DNA from: Pseudoroseicyclus_A sp041714655
GTDB taxonomy: Bacteria; Pseudomonadota; Alphaproteobacteria; Rhodobacterales; Rhodobacteraceae
Direction of reading: 5' to 3'
DNA: 64,000 bases
Assembly (NCBI RefSeq): GCF_041714655.1
Contig: NZ_CP168219.1
Coordinates: forward strand, 1,612,001-1,676,000
Positions 1 through 8,406 of the stretch are shown piece after piece. A model generated the notes under the pieces. That model searched no databases and was not told where the DNA came from. It saw nothing but the letters and a program-made list of their open reading frames with translations. Both the position numbers and the translations under genes were made by a program. The first letter of the stretch is position 1; the number at the start of each line of letters is the position of its first letter.

Positions 1-861
1 GACCACAACCTGGCGGCGATCGACATCCAGACGAATTACGTAAAGTGGTTCCGACAAACCGCCGATGCCGAGGCCCCGGCGTTGGCCGATCGTGTAGTGA
101 ATCACCCCCTCATGGGTGCCGAGCACGCGGCCGTCGGCATGGACGATCTCGCCCGGCTGGGCGGACCCCGGCCGGATCTTCTGGATCAGCTTGGCGTAAT
201 CGCCGTCGGGCACGAAGCAGATATCCTGGCTGTCGGGCTTGTCGGCGACGCCGAGCCCGTAGCGCTGCGCCAGCTCGCGCGTCTCGGCCTTGCTCTTTAG
301 ATGCCCCAGCGGGAATCGCAGATAGGCCAGCTGCTCCTTCGTCGTCGAGAAGAGGAAATAGCTCTGGTCGCGCGCCGGATCGGCGGCCATGTGCAGCTCC
401 GGCCCGTGCTCCCCTTCGAGGCGGCGGATGTAATGGCCGGTCGCCATGCAGGCGGCCTCCAGATCCTTCGCCGTGCCCAGAAGGTCTTGAAACTTCACGC
501 GTTCGTTGCAGCGGATGCAAGGTACAGGCGTCGCGCCGCCGAGGTAGCTTTCGGCGAATTCGTCGATCACCGCCTCGCGGAACATGTTCTCGTAATCGAG
601 CACGTAATGGGGGAAGCCCATCGTCTCGGCCACCCGCCGCGCGTCATGGATGTCGCGCCCGGCGCAGCAGGCGCCCTTCTTGGCGAGCGCGGCGCCGTGG
701 TCGTAGAGCTGCAGCGTCACGCCGACGACATCGAAGCCCTCCTCCGCCAGCATGGCGGCCACGACCGAGCTGTCGACGCCGCCCGACATGGCGACGACAA
801 CACGGGTGTCGGCAGGGGCGCCGGCGAGGCCGAGCGCGTTCAAAGAGCTTTCCAGCGGCAT
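1..861 (-). CDS. mnmA: tRNA-uridine 2-sulfurtransferase MnmA (partial, 3' end off the left edge)
   Basis: MnmA adenylates C2 of wobble U34 in the Lys, Glu and Gln tRNAs and inserts sulfur received from the IscS relay; it is cytosolic. The first 287 codons are visible and open to the edge. Seen: the PP-loop SGGVDSS at residues 26-32, the first catalytic-cysteine region PCIRCNERVKF at about 114-124, and the second cysteine in DSQDICFVP. The ATG at 859-861 puts the PP-loop at the usual distance from the N-terminus. It is divergent from sciP with 127 bp between them. The missing C-terminal part cannot be judged. Confidence 0.95.
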   Translation of the reverse strand, partial: MPLESSLNALGLAGAPADTRVVVAMSGGVDSSVVAAMLAEEGFDVVGVTLQLYDHGAALAKKGACCAGRDIHDARRVAETMGFPHYVLDYENMFREAVIDEFAESYLGGATPVPCIRCNERVKFQDLLGTAKDLEAACMATGHYIRRLEGEHGPELHMAADPARDQSYFLFSTTKEQLAYLRFPLGHLKSKAETRELAQRYGLGVADKPDSQDICFVPDGDYAKLIQKIRPGSAQPGEIVHADGRVLGTHEGVIHYTIGQRRGLGIGGLSEPLYVIRLDVDRRQVVV

Positions 862-922
862 GTGAGATCCTTCGCGAATGGCCGGAAATATAGGAAAATC
901 CTTCGCATCTACAAGCGCATGA

Positions 923-937
923 TTTACGAGCCGTTAA
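923..937. promoter_or_regulatory. CtrA-type binding site upstream of sciP
   Basis: TTTA, seven bases, then TTAA: one mismatch to the CtrA consensus TTAA-N7-TTAA. It lies about 50 bp before the sciP ATG in the mnmA-sciP divergent region. Occupancy by CtrA is inferred. Confidence 0.6.
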
Positions 938-988
938 CGCCCCATCGCGGATGGTCCCGCCCGCAAATGATCCACGGAGGGGTGAGAT

Positions 989-1267
989 ATGTATTTGCGC
1001 AAGGTGGACGGCCCGAGGGCCGTGCAGCTGCCGGACGGCAGCTATATGTCGCGCGCCGACCTGCCGTCGCCCGACACGCGGCGCTGGGTGGCGTCGCGCA
1101 AGGCGGCGGTGGTCAGGGCCGTGAAATACGGGCTGATCTCGCAGGAGACGGCGCTCGAGGATTACGGCCTGTCGGAGGACGAATTCGTCAGCTGGGTCCA
1201 TGCGGTCGAGACGCATGGCGAGGCGGCGCTGAAGGCCACGGCACTGAAAAGGTATCGTGAACCATAG
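989..1267 (+). CDS. sciP: CtrA inhibitor SciP (DUF1153 family)
   Basis: A 92-residue protein of the DUF1153 family, the usual length. In Caulobacter SciP is a small helix-turn-helix protein that binds the DNA-binding domain of CtrA and stops it activating its targets in the swarmer/G1 state. Seen: an N-terminal stretch with LPDGSYMSRADLP, then a basic HTH region around residues 33-80 (RRWVASRKAAVVRAVKYG, GLSEDEFVSWV). A strong ribosome site (GGAGG) precedes the ATG. It sits directly before ctrA on the same strand with its own CtrA-type site. In Rhodobacterales CtrA mostly controls motility and gene-transfer-agent genes, so the role here may differ from cell-cycle timing. Confidence 0.9.
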   Translation: MYLRKVDGPRAVQLPDGSYMSRADLPSPDTRRWVASRKAAVVRAVKYGLISQETALEDYGLSEDEFVSWVHAVETHGEAALKATALKRYREP

Positions 1268-1292
1268 CTATCGACCGCGCGGCCGTCGTAGG

Positions 1293-1307
1293 GTAACGTT
1301 GGGTTAA
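1293..1307. promoter_or_regulatory. CtrA-type binding site upstream of ctrA
   Basis: GTAA, seven bases, TTAA: one mismatch to TTAA-N7-TTAA, ending 47 bp before the ctrA ATG in the 87-bp sciP-ctrA gap. It suggests autoregulation, as known for ctrA in other alphaproteobacteria. Confidence 0.6.
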
Positions 1308-1354
1308 CCATATACTGGTTAGCTTCCGTATGTGCTGAGTAAACGGAGGGCCGC

Positions 1355-2068
1355 ATGCGTGTTTTGCTGGTTGAGGACGATCCCACGACGTCCAAGTCTA
1401 TCGAGTTGATGCTGACCCACGCCAATCTCAACGTCTATGCCACGGACATGGGCGAAGAGGGGATCGATCTGGCCAAGCTCTATGATTACGACCTGATCCT
1501 GCTCGACCTCAATCTGCCGGACATGACCGGTCATGAGGTGCTCCGTCAGCTCCGCGTCAGCCGGGTCGATACGCCCATTCTTGTGCTGACCGGGGATGAC
1601 GCGACCGAAAGCAAGCTGAAGAGCTTCGGCTTCGGGGCGGATGACTACCTGACCAAGCCCTTCCACCGGGAGGAGCTGATCGCCCGCATCCACGCGATCA
1701 TCCGCCGCTCGAAGGGCCATGCGCAATCGGTCATCAAGACGGGGCGCATCACGGTCAATCTCGATGCCAAGACGGTCGATGTCGACGGCTCGCCGGTGCA
1801 TCTGACCGGCAAGGAATACCAGATGTTCGAGCTGCTTTCGCTCCGCAAGGGCACGACGCTGACGAAGGAGATGTTCCTCAACCATCTCTACGGCGGCATG
1901 GACGAGCCGGAGCTGAAGATCATCGACGTCTTCATCTGCAAGCTGCGCAAGAAGCTCAGCCAGGCGACCGGCGGCGAGAACCATATCGAGACGGTCTGGG
2001 GCCGCGGCTATGTGCTTCGGGACCCTGAGCCCGTCAGCAGCGAAGAGCAGCTGGCGATCGGCGCCTGA
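1355..2068 (+). CDS. ctrA: Response regulator CtrA
   Basis: OmpR/PhoB-type response regulator, 237 residues. Seen: receiver acidic pocket E7-D8-D9, phosphoacceptor D51 in LLDLNLPDM (the same position as in Caulobacter CtrA), KPF lysine near 104, and a C-terminal winged helix containing LTGKEYQMFELL and the recognition-helix region IIDVFICKLRKKL. CtrA is the master regulator phosphorylated through the CckA-ChpT relay, controlling motility, gene-transfer-agent and SOS-linked genes in Rhodobacterales. The GGAGGG ribosome site and the upstream CtrA-type site support this ATG. Its antagonist sciP lies immediately upstream. Confidence 0.97.
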   Translation: MRVLLVEDDPTTSKSIELMLTHANLNVYATDMGEEGIDLAKLYDYDLILLDLNLPDMTGHEVLRQLRVSRVDTPILVLTGDDATESKLKSFGFGADDYLTKPFHREELIARIHAIIRRSKGHAQSVIKTGRITVNLDAKTVDVDGSPVHLTGKEYQMFELLSLRKGTTLTKEMFLNHLYGGMDEPELKIIDVFICKLRKKLSQATGGENHIETVWGRGYVLRDPEPVSSEEQLAIGA

Positions 2069-2181
2069 GCGCAAGGCCCTGAGCGCAGCCCGGCCCCCGG
2101 GCGGCGGAGTGCTGGACGGCCCGGCAGGGCCGGCCTAGACCTTGGCCGAGGGCGCGAGGGTCGCGCCGCGGCGGAGGGGCC

Positions 2182-4536
2182 ATGAGCGAGCCAGGCGCGA
2201 GGGATGGTGCGGCGACGGGGCCGGAGGGCACGCAAGGCGCTGCCGCGGCCGATGCGGCCGAGGCCCTGCCCGGGCCCCATGCGCAGACGCCCGTGGCGGA
2301 GCTTGGCCCCGAAGGCGCCGAGGCGGAGCTGGCACGGCTCGCCGATGTGCTCTCGCGGGCCAATGATGCCTATCACGGGGCAGACGATCCCTTCATCGAC
2401 GACGCGGCCTATGACCGGCTGAAACGCCGCAATGCCGAGATCGAGGCGGCCTTCCCGGAGCTGAAGCGCCCCGATTCCCCGTCAGATCAGGTGGGCGCCG
2501 CGCCCTCCGAGGGCTTCGGCAAGATCACCCACGAGATGCGTATGCTCTCGCTGGCCAATGCCTTCACCGACGAGGACATCGCCGATTTCGACCGCGGCAT
2601 CCGGCGGTTCCTCAACCTCGGCGAGGGCGCCCCGCCGCTCGCCTATACGGCCGAGCCGAAGATCGACGGGCTGTCGCTGTCGCTGCGCTACGAGAAGGGC
2701 GCGCTCATCTATGCCGCGACCCGCGGCGATGGCGCGACGGGGGAGAACGTCACGCAGAACGCTTTGACGATCGCCGAGATCCCGCAGCAGTTGAAGAATG
2801 CCCCGGATGTCCTTGAAATCCGGGGCGAAGTCTATATCCGACACGACGATTTCGCCGCGCTCAACGCAAGGCTGGAGGAGGCGGGGCAGAAGACCCTCGC
2901 CAATCCGCGCAACGCCGCCGCCGGCTCGCTCCGCCAGCTCGACCCCTCCGTCACCGCCTCCCGCCCGCTGCGCTTCTTCGCCTATGCCTGGGGCGTGACT
3001 TCGGAGCCCCTGGCCGACACCCAGTCCGGCGCGCTCAAGCGCCTGAAATCGCTCGGCTTTCAGACCAACCCCGAGACGCGGCTCTGCGAAGGTCCGGCGG
3101 AGATGCTCGCGGCCTATGGCGACCTTGTCACCGCCCGGCCCGGGCTCGGCTATGACATCGACGGAGTGGTCTACAAGCTGGACGATCTGGCCCTGCAGGC
3201 CCGGCTCGGCTTCCGCTCCACGACGCCCCGCTGGGCCATCGCCCACAAGTTCCCTGCCGAACTCGCCTGGACCCGGCTCGAGGCCATCGACATCCAGGTC
3301 GGCCGCACCGGCGCGCTCTCGCCCGTCGCCCGGCTGGCGCCGGTGACCGTCGGCGGTGTCACCGTCTCCAACGCCACGCTGCACAACGAGGATTACATCG
3401 CGGGCCGCGATTCCTCCGGCGAGGAGATCCGGGGAGGCAAGGATGTGCGGCTGGGCGACATGGTGCAGGTCTATCGCGCCGGCGACGTGATCCCCAAGAT
3501 CGCCGATGTCGACCTCGCCAAGCGGCCGGCCGAGGCCAAGCCCTACCGCTTCCCCGAGACCTGCCCCGAATGCGGCTCGCCGGCCGTGCGCGAGCCGGGC
3601 GATGCGGTGCGCCGCTGCACGGGCGGCCTCATCTGCCCTGCGCAGGCCGTTGAAAAGATGCGCCATTTCGTCTCCCGCGCCGCCTTCGACATCGAAGGGC
3701 TCGGCGCGCGGCAGGTGGAGGAGTTCCACGCCCGCGGCCTCATCCGCGAGCCCGCCGACATCTTCACGATGGAGGCGCGGCAGGAGGCGGGCGAGATCGA
3801 CCTCTACCGCCGCGACGACAAGGGCCGCCCGACCAACGAGAAATCCGTCCAGAACCTCTTCGCGGCCATCGCCGAGCGGCGCAAGATCGAGCTCGCGCGG
3901 CTGATCTTCGGCCTCGGCATCCGCCATGTCGGCGAGGTCGCCGCCAGTGACCTCGCGCGCCACTACGGCTCCTGGGAGGCGCTTCAGGAGGCCATCGACC
4001 TCTCGCGCCCCGCCGCGCTCGCCCACCGCGCCGCCGACGAGGCCGAGGCCGCCGAGCGCCTGGCCGCTGCCGAGGAGGGCCGCCGCGCCCGCATCACCGA
4101 GGCGCGCGACAAGGCCGCCGCGGAGGCGGAAGCGCCGGAGGAGGCGCGCGCCGCCTGGGACCATCTCGTCAATGCCGACGGCATCGGCCCGGTCCTCGCG
4201 CTCTCGCTCTCCGACGCCTTCGCCAACGACCACGAGCGCGCCTCGATCGACCGGCTGGCGGCGCTTCTCGACGTGATCCCGCCGGAGGCCCCGGCCTCCG
4301 ACAGCCCCGTCGCCGGCAAGACCGTCGTCTTCACCGGCACGCTCGAGAAGATGACCCGCGCCGAGGCCAAGGCGCGGGCGGAGAGCTTGGGCGCCAAGGT
4401 GGCGGGCTCCGTCTCTGCCAAGACCGACCTGCTTGTCGCAGGCCCCGGCGCCGGGTCGAAGGCGAAGAAGGCGGCCGAGCTCGGCATCGAGACCATCGAC
4501 GAAGACGCCTGGCTGGCGCTCATCGGCGATGGCTGA
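2182..4536 (+). CDS. ligA: NAD-dependent DNA ligase LigA
   Basis: LigA seals nicks in replication and repair, using NAD+ as AMP donor. It has 784 residues, longer than the usual 670 or so. Domains in order: an Ala/Pro/Glu-rich extension (1-45); Ia region with YHGADDPFIDDAAYD (64-78); nucleotidyltransferase with the AMP-accepting lysine in EPKIDG (K160); OB fold; four-cysteine zinc site beginning CPEC at 461-464 and ending near CTGGLICP; helix-hairpin-helix repeats; C-terminal BRCT (about 705-784). The extra length comes from the N-terminal extension and an Ala/Glu-rich helical insertion at about 612-660. The recG start codon overlaps its 3' end by 8 bp. Confidence 0.97.
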   Translation: MSEPGARDGAATGPEGTQGAAAADAAEALPGPHAQTPVAELGPEGAEAELARLADVLSRANDAYHGADDPFIDDAAYDRLKRRNAEIEAAFPELKRPDSPSDQVGAAPSEGFGKITHEMRMLSLANAFTDEDIADFDRGIRRFLNLGEGAPPLAYTAEPKIDGLSLSLRYEKGALIYAATRGDGATGENVTQNALTIAEIPQQLKNAPDVLEIRGEVYIRHDDFAALNARLEEAGQKTLANPRNAAAGSLRQLDPSVTASRPLRFFAYAWGVTSEPLADTQSGALKRLKSLGFQTNPETRLCEGPAEMLAAYGDLVTARPGLGYDIDGVVYKLDDLALQARLGFRSTTPRWAIAHKFPAELAWTRLEAIDIQVGRTGALSPVARLAPVTVGGVTVSNATLHNEDYIAGRDSSGEEIRGGKDVRLGDMVQVYRAGDVIPKIADVDLAKRPAEAKPYRFPETCPECGSPAVREPGDAVRRCTGGLICPAQAVEKMRHFVSRAAFDIEGLGARQVEEFHARGLIREPADIFTMEARQEAGEIDLYRRDDKGRPTNEKSVQNLFAAIAERRKIELARLIFGLGIRHVGEVAASDLARHYGSWEALQEAIDLSRPAALAHRAADEAEAAERLAAAEEGRRARITEARDKAAAEAEAPEEARAAWDHLVNADGIGPVLALSLSDAFANDHERASIDRLAALLDVIPPEAPASDSPVAGKTVVFTGTLEKMTRAEAKARAESLGAKVAGSVSAKTDLLVAGPGAGSKAKKAAELGIETIDEDAWLALIGDG

Positions 4537-6628
4537 GCCGCGCGGCCGCCCCGAGGTGCTCTGGCCGCTCTTCGCGGCCCTGACGGCGCTCGACGGGGTG
4601 GGCGACAAGAGCGCCCAGCTCCTCGCCCCCGCCGGCATCGAGCGCCCGAGAGACATGCTCTTCACCCTGCCGCATACCGGCATCGACCGGCAGATGCGCC
4701 GCTCGGTGAAGGGGCTGACCTTCCCCACGACTGCGACGATCCAGGTGCGCGTCGGCGCCCATCACGCCCCGCGCGTGAAGGGCCGCCCGCATCTGGTGGA
4801 GGTGGAGGACGAGGAGACGAGCTTCCAGCTCGTCTTCTTCCACGCCTCGTCCGGCTGGCTCGCGAAGCTCCTGCCGCCCGGCGAGCGGCGCGTCGTCTCC
4901 GGCAAGCTGGAGCTTTATGACGGCGTGCCGCGGATGGTGCATCCCGACCATGTGCTGCGCCCCGAAGAGGCGGAGGCGATCCCGCCCTATGAGCCGGTCT
5001 ACCCTCTGGTCGCCGGCATCACCCAGAAGCTGATGTTCCGCGCGAGCCGCTCGGCGCTCGGCATGGCGCCGGACCTGCCCGAATGGATCGACCCGGGCGT
5101 CATGGCCCGCGAGGGCTGGCCCGACTGGCGCGCGGCTCTGCGCGCCGCCCATGCGCCCACCGGCGCCGAGGCGCTCGACCCCGCCGACCCGCCCCGCCGC
5201 CGGCTCGCCTATGACGAGCTCTTTGCGCATCAGATGACCCTCGCGCTCGCCCGCGCCCGGGCCCGGCGCGGCAAGGGGCGGGCGACGGTCGGAGACGGGA
5301 GCCTCCGCGCCAAGGTGCTGGCAACGCTGCCCTATCGCCCGACCGGCGCCCAGCTGAGGGCCAGCGAGGAGATCGCGGCCGACATGGCCTCCGAATTCCG
5401 GATGAACCGGCTCCTGCAGGGCGATGTCGGCGCGGGCAAGACGCTGGTGGCGCTCATGGCGCTGCTCAACGCCGTCGAGGCGGGCGGGCAGGGGGCGCTG
5501 ATGGCGCCGACGGAGATCCTCGCCCGCCAGCATGCCGCCGGCCTCGCGCCGCTCGTGATGGCCGCCGGGGTGCGGATGGAGCTGCTGACGGGCCGCGACA
5601 CGGGGCAGGCGCGGGCCGACAAGCTGCGGGCGCTGGCGGAGGGGCGGATCCAGATCCTCGTCGGCACCCATGCGATCTTCCAGGCGGGCGTGGAATTCCG
5701 CGACCTCCGCCTCGCCGTCGTCGACGAGCAGCACCGTTTCGGCGTCCGCGAGCGGATGGAGCTCGGCGCCAAGGGCCGCGCCGCCGACATGCTGGTGATG
5801 ACGGCGACGCCGATCCCGCGGTCGCTGGCGCTCGCGCAATACGGCGACATGGATGTCTCGGTGCTCGATGAAAAGCCGCCGGGGCGGAAGCCGATCGCGA
5901 CGGCGGTGCTCTCGACCCAGCGGCTGGAGGAGGTGCTGGAGCGGCTCCGCGCGGCCCTCGCCGAGGGGCGGCAGGCCTATTGGGTCTGCCCGCTGGTGGA
6001 GGAATCGGAGACCTCTGATCTGGTGGCGGCGGAGGACCGCTTTACCTGGCTCCGGGCGCGGCTCGGCGAAGGGCGCGTCGGGCTAGTGCATGGCCAGCTC
6101 CGGCCGGAGGAGAAGGACGCCGCCATGGCCCGCTTCGCCTCGGGCGAGACGGGGCTCCTGGTGGCGACGACGGTGATCGAGGTCGGCGTCGACGTGCCCA
6201 ATGCCTCGATCATGGTCATCGAGCAGGCGGAGAGCTTCGGGCTCGCGCAGCTCCACCAGCTCCGCGGCCGCGTGGGGCGGGGCGAGGCGGCCTCGACCTG
6301 CCTCCTCCTCTACCGGCCGCCGCTCAGCGAAGGCGGGCGACGCCGGCTGGAGATCCTGCGCCAGAGCGAGGACGGCTTCCGCATCGCCGAGGAGGACCTC
6401 GCGATGCGCGGCTATGGCGACCTGATCGGCACGGCGCAATCGGGGATGCCGCGCTTCCGAATCGCGGACCCCGAGCGGCAGGCGGCGCTGATGGAGATGG
6501 CGCAAGCCGATGCGCGGGCGCACCTCGCGCGCGATCCGGGGCTGGACTCGGCGCGGGGCGCGGCGGTGCGGACGCTCCTTTGGTTAACCGAACAAGACCG
6601 TGCGATCCGCATGCTAGGAGTTGGTTAA
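4529..6628 (+). CDS. recG: ATP-dependent DNA helicase RecG
   Basis: RecG drives branch migration and fork reversal at stalled forks and recombination intermediates. It is 699 residues, typical. Seen: N-terminal wedge/OB domain; Walker A in GDVGAGKT around residue 300; Walker B variant DEQH near 399, specific to RecG-type helicases; motif III MTATPIPRSLA; motif VI QLRGRVGRG. The ATG at 4529 overlaps the ligA stop by 8 bp (translational coupling) and yields the family's usual N-terminus. Longer in-frame starts inside ligA exist but are unlikely. The 3' end carries TTGGTTAACC twice, 41 bp apart. Confidence 0.96.
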   Translation: MAEPRGRPEVLWPLFAALTALDGVGDKSAQLLAPAGIERPRDMLFTLPHTGIDRQMRRSVKGLTFPTTATIQVRVGAHHAPRVKGRPHLVEVEDEETSFQLVFFHASSGWLAKLLPPGERRVVSGKLELYDGVPRMVHPDHVLRPEEAEAIPPYEPVYPLVAGITQKLMFRASRSALGMAPDLPEWIDPGVMAREGWPDWRAALRAAHAPTGAEALDPADPPRRRLAYDELFAHQMTLALARARARRGKGRATVGDGSLRAKVLATLPYRPTGAQLRASEEIAADMASEFRMNRLLQGDVGAGKTLVALMALLNAVEAGGQGALMAPTEILARQHAAGLAPLVMAAGVRMELLTGRDTGQARADKLRALAEGRIQILVGTHAIFQAGVEFRDLRLAVVDEQHRFGVRERMELGAKGRAADMLVMTATPIPRSLALAQYGDMDVSVLDEKPPGRKPIATAVLSTQRLEEVLERLRAALAEGRQAYWVCPLVEESETSDLVAAEDRFTWLRARLGEGRVGLVHGQLRPEEKDAAMARFASGETGLLVATTVIEVGVDVPNASIMVIEQAESFGLAQLHQLRGRVGRGEAASTCLLLYRPPLSEGGRRRLEILRQSEDGFRIAEEDLAMRGYGDLIGTAQSGMPRFRIADPERQAALMEMAQADARAHLARDPGLDSARGAAVRTLLWLTEQDRAIRMLGVG

Positions 6629-6656
6629 CCAGTTTGAGCCGTCTTTGTTCGCGTTT

Positions 6657-6671
6657 GTTCCGCGAAAGTTC
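6657..6671 (+). promoter_or_regulatory. SOS (LexA) box 1
   Basis: Exact GTTC-N7-GTTC, the alphaproteobacterial LexA operator, 29 bp after the recG stop and 57 bp before the next start codon. Confidence 0.75.
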
Positions 6672-6683
6672 TTTACACGGCCG

Positions 6684-6698
6684 GAACAATGTGAGAAC
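6684..6698 (-). promoter_or_regulatory. SOS (LexA) box 2, opposite orientation
   Basis: GAAC-N7-GAAC on the plus strand, so an exact GTTC-N7-GTTC on the minus strand. It lies 12 bp after box 1. Two exact boxes in 42 bp make chance unlikely. Confidence 0.75.
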
Positions 6699-6728
6699 AA
6701 GGATCCATCGAAAGCGATGGAGGCCATG

Positions 6729-6851
6729 ATGGCACAGCGGATCAGACGGGTGATCACCAAGGCAGAGCAAAGCTGGCTGGGTGAAGCTGTCGGCGCGGCG
6801 GGCCTGTTCCTCCTGCTTTTCGCAGCCCTTCAGATGGGCGGGTTTTCCTAG
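6729..6851 (+). CDS. Small SOS-regulated single-pass membrane protein, unknown
   Basis: A 40-residue protein: a basic N-terminal segment (MAQRIRRVITK), an amphipathic stretch, then one membrane segment at about 18-36 (EAVGAAGLFLLLFAALQMG). GGAGG at 6719-6723 fits the ATG at 6729; ATGs at 6717 and 6726 are in frame. Two LexA-type boxes directly upstream point to induction by DNA damage, and a hairpin with a T-run follows about 125 bp downstream. It resembles in size, topology and control the SOS-induced division inhibitor SidA of Caulobacter, but I see no sequence identity to claim. Too short for certainty from coding statistics. Confidence 0.6.
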   Translation: MAQRIRRVITKAEQSWLGEAVGAAGLFLLLFAALQMGGFS

Positions 6852-6974
6852 GGTTCTGCCTGGCGATGCTCGCGTGAAGATCCGGATCGGGTGTGTTGCC
6901 TCGCACCCTGCCTGAAGCTGCCTCTTCGGGCCCCTGTCCCCCGGGTTCTTCTGTCCCCACGAGTTCGCTGACTG

Positions 6975-7011
6975 CCGCCGCCGCCCCCTGCCCGGGCGGC
7001 GGCGGATTTTT
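6975..7011 (+). terminator. Rho-independent terminator
   Basis: An 11-bp G+C stem (CCGCCGCCGCC paired with GGCGGCGGCGG) followed by ATTTTTCTT. It would end transcription of the SOS-boxed small gene. The gap 6852-7206 otherwise holds only the repeat at 7134-7180. Confidence 0.7.
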
Positions 7012-7133
7012 CTTGTTCAGGGGGGCAGCGGGCGGGGGGCTCTTCGGCGGTGCCGGCAGCCGCGCGTCAGGAACCGCTGGCGCGCCGCGGCCCGACGCGC
7101 CGCCAGCCTCCTCGCCCAACTCTGCCTCTGCCC

Positions 7134-7180
7134 CTTTCCAAATACCCTTCGGGGGGCGCGGGGGGCAGACAGCCCCCCGC
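7134..7180 (+). repeat. Dispersed AAATAC/G-run hairpin element, copy 1
   Basis: CTTTCCAAATACCC, a G-run, then the perfect 9-bp stem GCGGGGGGC-agaca-GCCCCCCGC. It is the same motif class as elements at 43991, 51164 and 59552. It lies at the 3' end of the minus-strand MFS gene. Confidence 0.6.
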
Positions 7181-7206
7181 TCAGACATCGGCCACCTGGC
7201 CCGAGC

Positions 7207-8406
7207 TCAGAGCTTGCGCGCGATCCAGGACGCGAGCACTGCCATCACCAGCACGGCGATGCCCGCCGGCACCGGCGTGCCGTTGAAGGCCAGCCCCACG
7301 GGCGCGGCGATCAGTACGGCGGCGACCGTGCTGAAGGCGGTGATCATCGAGGCGGCCATGCCGGCGATATGGCCGAGCGGATGCAGCGCCAGCGCGTTCA
7401 GATTGCCCATCGTCAGGCCCATCTGGAAGAAGATCGAGATGAGCCAGAGGTAGAAGAGCGGAAAGCGCCAGCCCTCCGGCGCGAGACTCCAGCCCGCCAG
7501 CATGACGAGCGCCAGCACGATCTGCACCGCCATCATGATGCGCACCACGCTGCCCATGCCGATCCGCCCGACGATCTGGGCATTGAGCGGCCCGCCGATC
7601 GAGGCGACGACGGCGACGCCGCCGAACCAGAGCGGGAAGCTGTCGCCGAGCCCGAAGCTCTCGGCGAAGATCTGCTGGATCGAGTTCAGCACCGAGAAGA
7701 GCATGGCGAAGATCAGCGCCTGCATCACGGTCGAGCGGAGCGCCACCGGCTCGCGGAGCACCTCGCGGAAGGCGGCGGAGAGGAGGGCCGGGCGCAGCGC
7801 CCGGCGGCGCGCGGGCGCGAGGCTCTCGTCCAGCCGCGTGCCCATCCAGATCATCGTCACCAGCGAGAAGGCGGCGAGGAAGGCGAAGATGCCGCGCCAG
7901 TCGGCCAGCCAGAGGATCGCCGAGCCGAGCATCGGGGCGAGCGCCGTCAGCAGCGCGAAGATCATCATGACGAAGGACAGGAGCCGCGCCATCTCGTTGC
8001 CGTCGTAGCGGTCGCGGATGCAGGCGAGCGCCACGACGCGCGGCGCCGCGGCGCCGATGCCCTGCAGGACCCGCGCCGCCAGAAGCCAGCCGAGATCGTG
8101 GGAAAGCGTCGCCAGCGCGGCCCCGGCGAGGTAGATCGCCACCCCGGCGAAGATCGCCGGCCGCCGGCCGATCGCATCCGAGATCGGGCCGGCGAAGAGC
8201 GTGCCTGCCCCCATGCCGAAGAGGAAGAAACCGACGACGAGCTGGGCGCGGTTCGGCGCCTCGGGCGTCAGCGTCTCGGCGATGGAGGGCAGGGCCGGCA
8301 GCATGGAATCGACCGACAGGGCGACCGTCGCCGTCAGCGCCGCCATCAGCGCGATGAACTCGAACCGGCCCATGGCGGGCCGGGCCGTCGCAGCGGGTGT
8401 CGTCAC
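7207..8406 (-). CDS. MFS transporter, Bcr/CflA drug-efflux family
   Basis: A 399-residue, roughly 12-helix major facilitator exporting small drugs or dipeptides by proton antiport at the inner membrane. Seen: the family-typical first helix with DSMLPALPSIAETL, the loop motif GPISDAIGRRPA between helices 2 and 3, and motif C-like GIGAAAPRVVALACIRDRY. The GTG at 8404-8406 is preferred because GTGA overlaps the stop of the frnE-like gene; an ATG at 8373 is the alternative. It forms a two-gene unit with that gene. Substrate unknown. Confidence 0.85.
   Translation of the reverse strand: MTTPAATARPAMGRFEFIALMAALTATVALSVDSMLPALPSIAETLTPEAPNRAQLVVGFFLFGMGAGTLFAGPISDAIGRRPAIFAGVAIYLAGAALATLSHDLGWLLAARVLQGIGAAAPRVVALACIRDRYDGNEMARLLSFVMMIFALLTALAPMLGSAILWLADWRGIFAFLAAFSLVTMIWMGTRLDESLAPARRRALRPALLSAAFREVLREPVALRSTVMQALIFAMLFSVLNSIQQIFAESFGLGDSFPLWFGGVAVVASIGGPLNAQIVGRIGMGSVVRIMMAVQIVLALVMLAGWSLAPEGWRFPLFYLWLISIFFQMGLTMGNLNALALHPLGHIAGMAASMITAFSTVAAVLIAAPVGLAFNGTPVPAGIAVLVMAVLASWIARKL

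Noticed and set aside
4433..4528. Longer RecG start inside ligA
   Set aside because: It would add an Arg/Pro-rich stretch that is just ligA read in another frame; the ATG at 4529 gives the family's N-terminus.
2482..4728. Long minus-strand reading frame (748 codons) opposite ligA
   Set aside because: The residue pattern is rich in Gly, Arg, His and Ala with no domain, typical of an open antisense frame in G+C-rich DNA; ligA on the plus strand has all family motifs.
6580..6630. Repeated TTGGTTAACC at the recG 3' end as CtrA sites
   Set aside because: The two TTAA units are 41 bp apart, not at the 11-bp period needed; left as an unexplained direct repeat.
6647..6660. A further GTTC-GTTC pair as third SOS box
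   Set aside because: The spacer is six bases, not seven; only 6657-6671 and 6684-6698 fit exactly.
6893..7453. Plus-strand reading frame after the SOS-boxed gene
   Set aside because: It contains the terminator hairpin and the repeat element and then runs antisense into the MFS gene.
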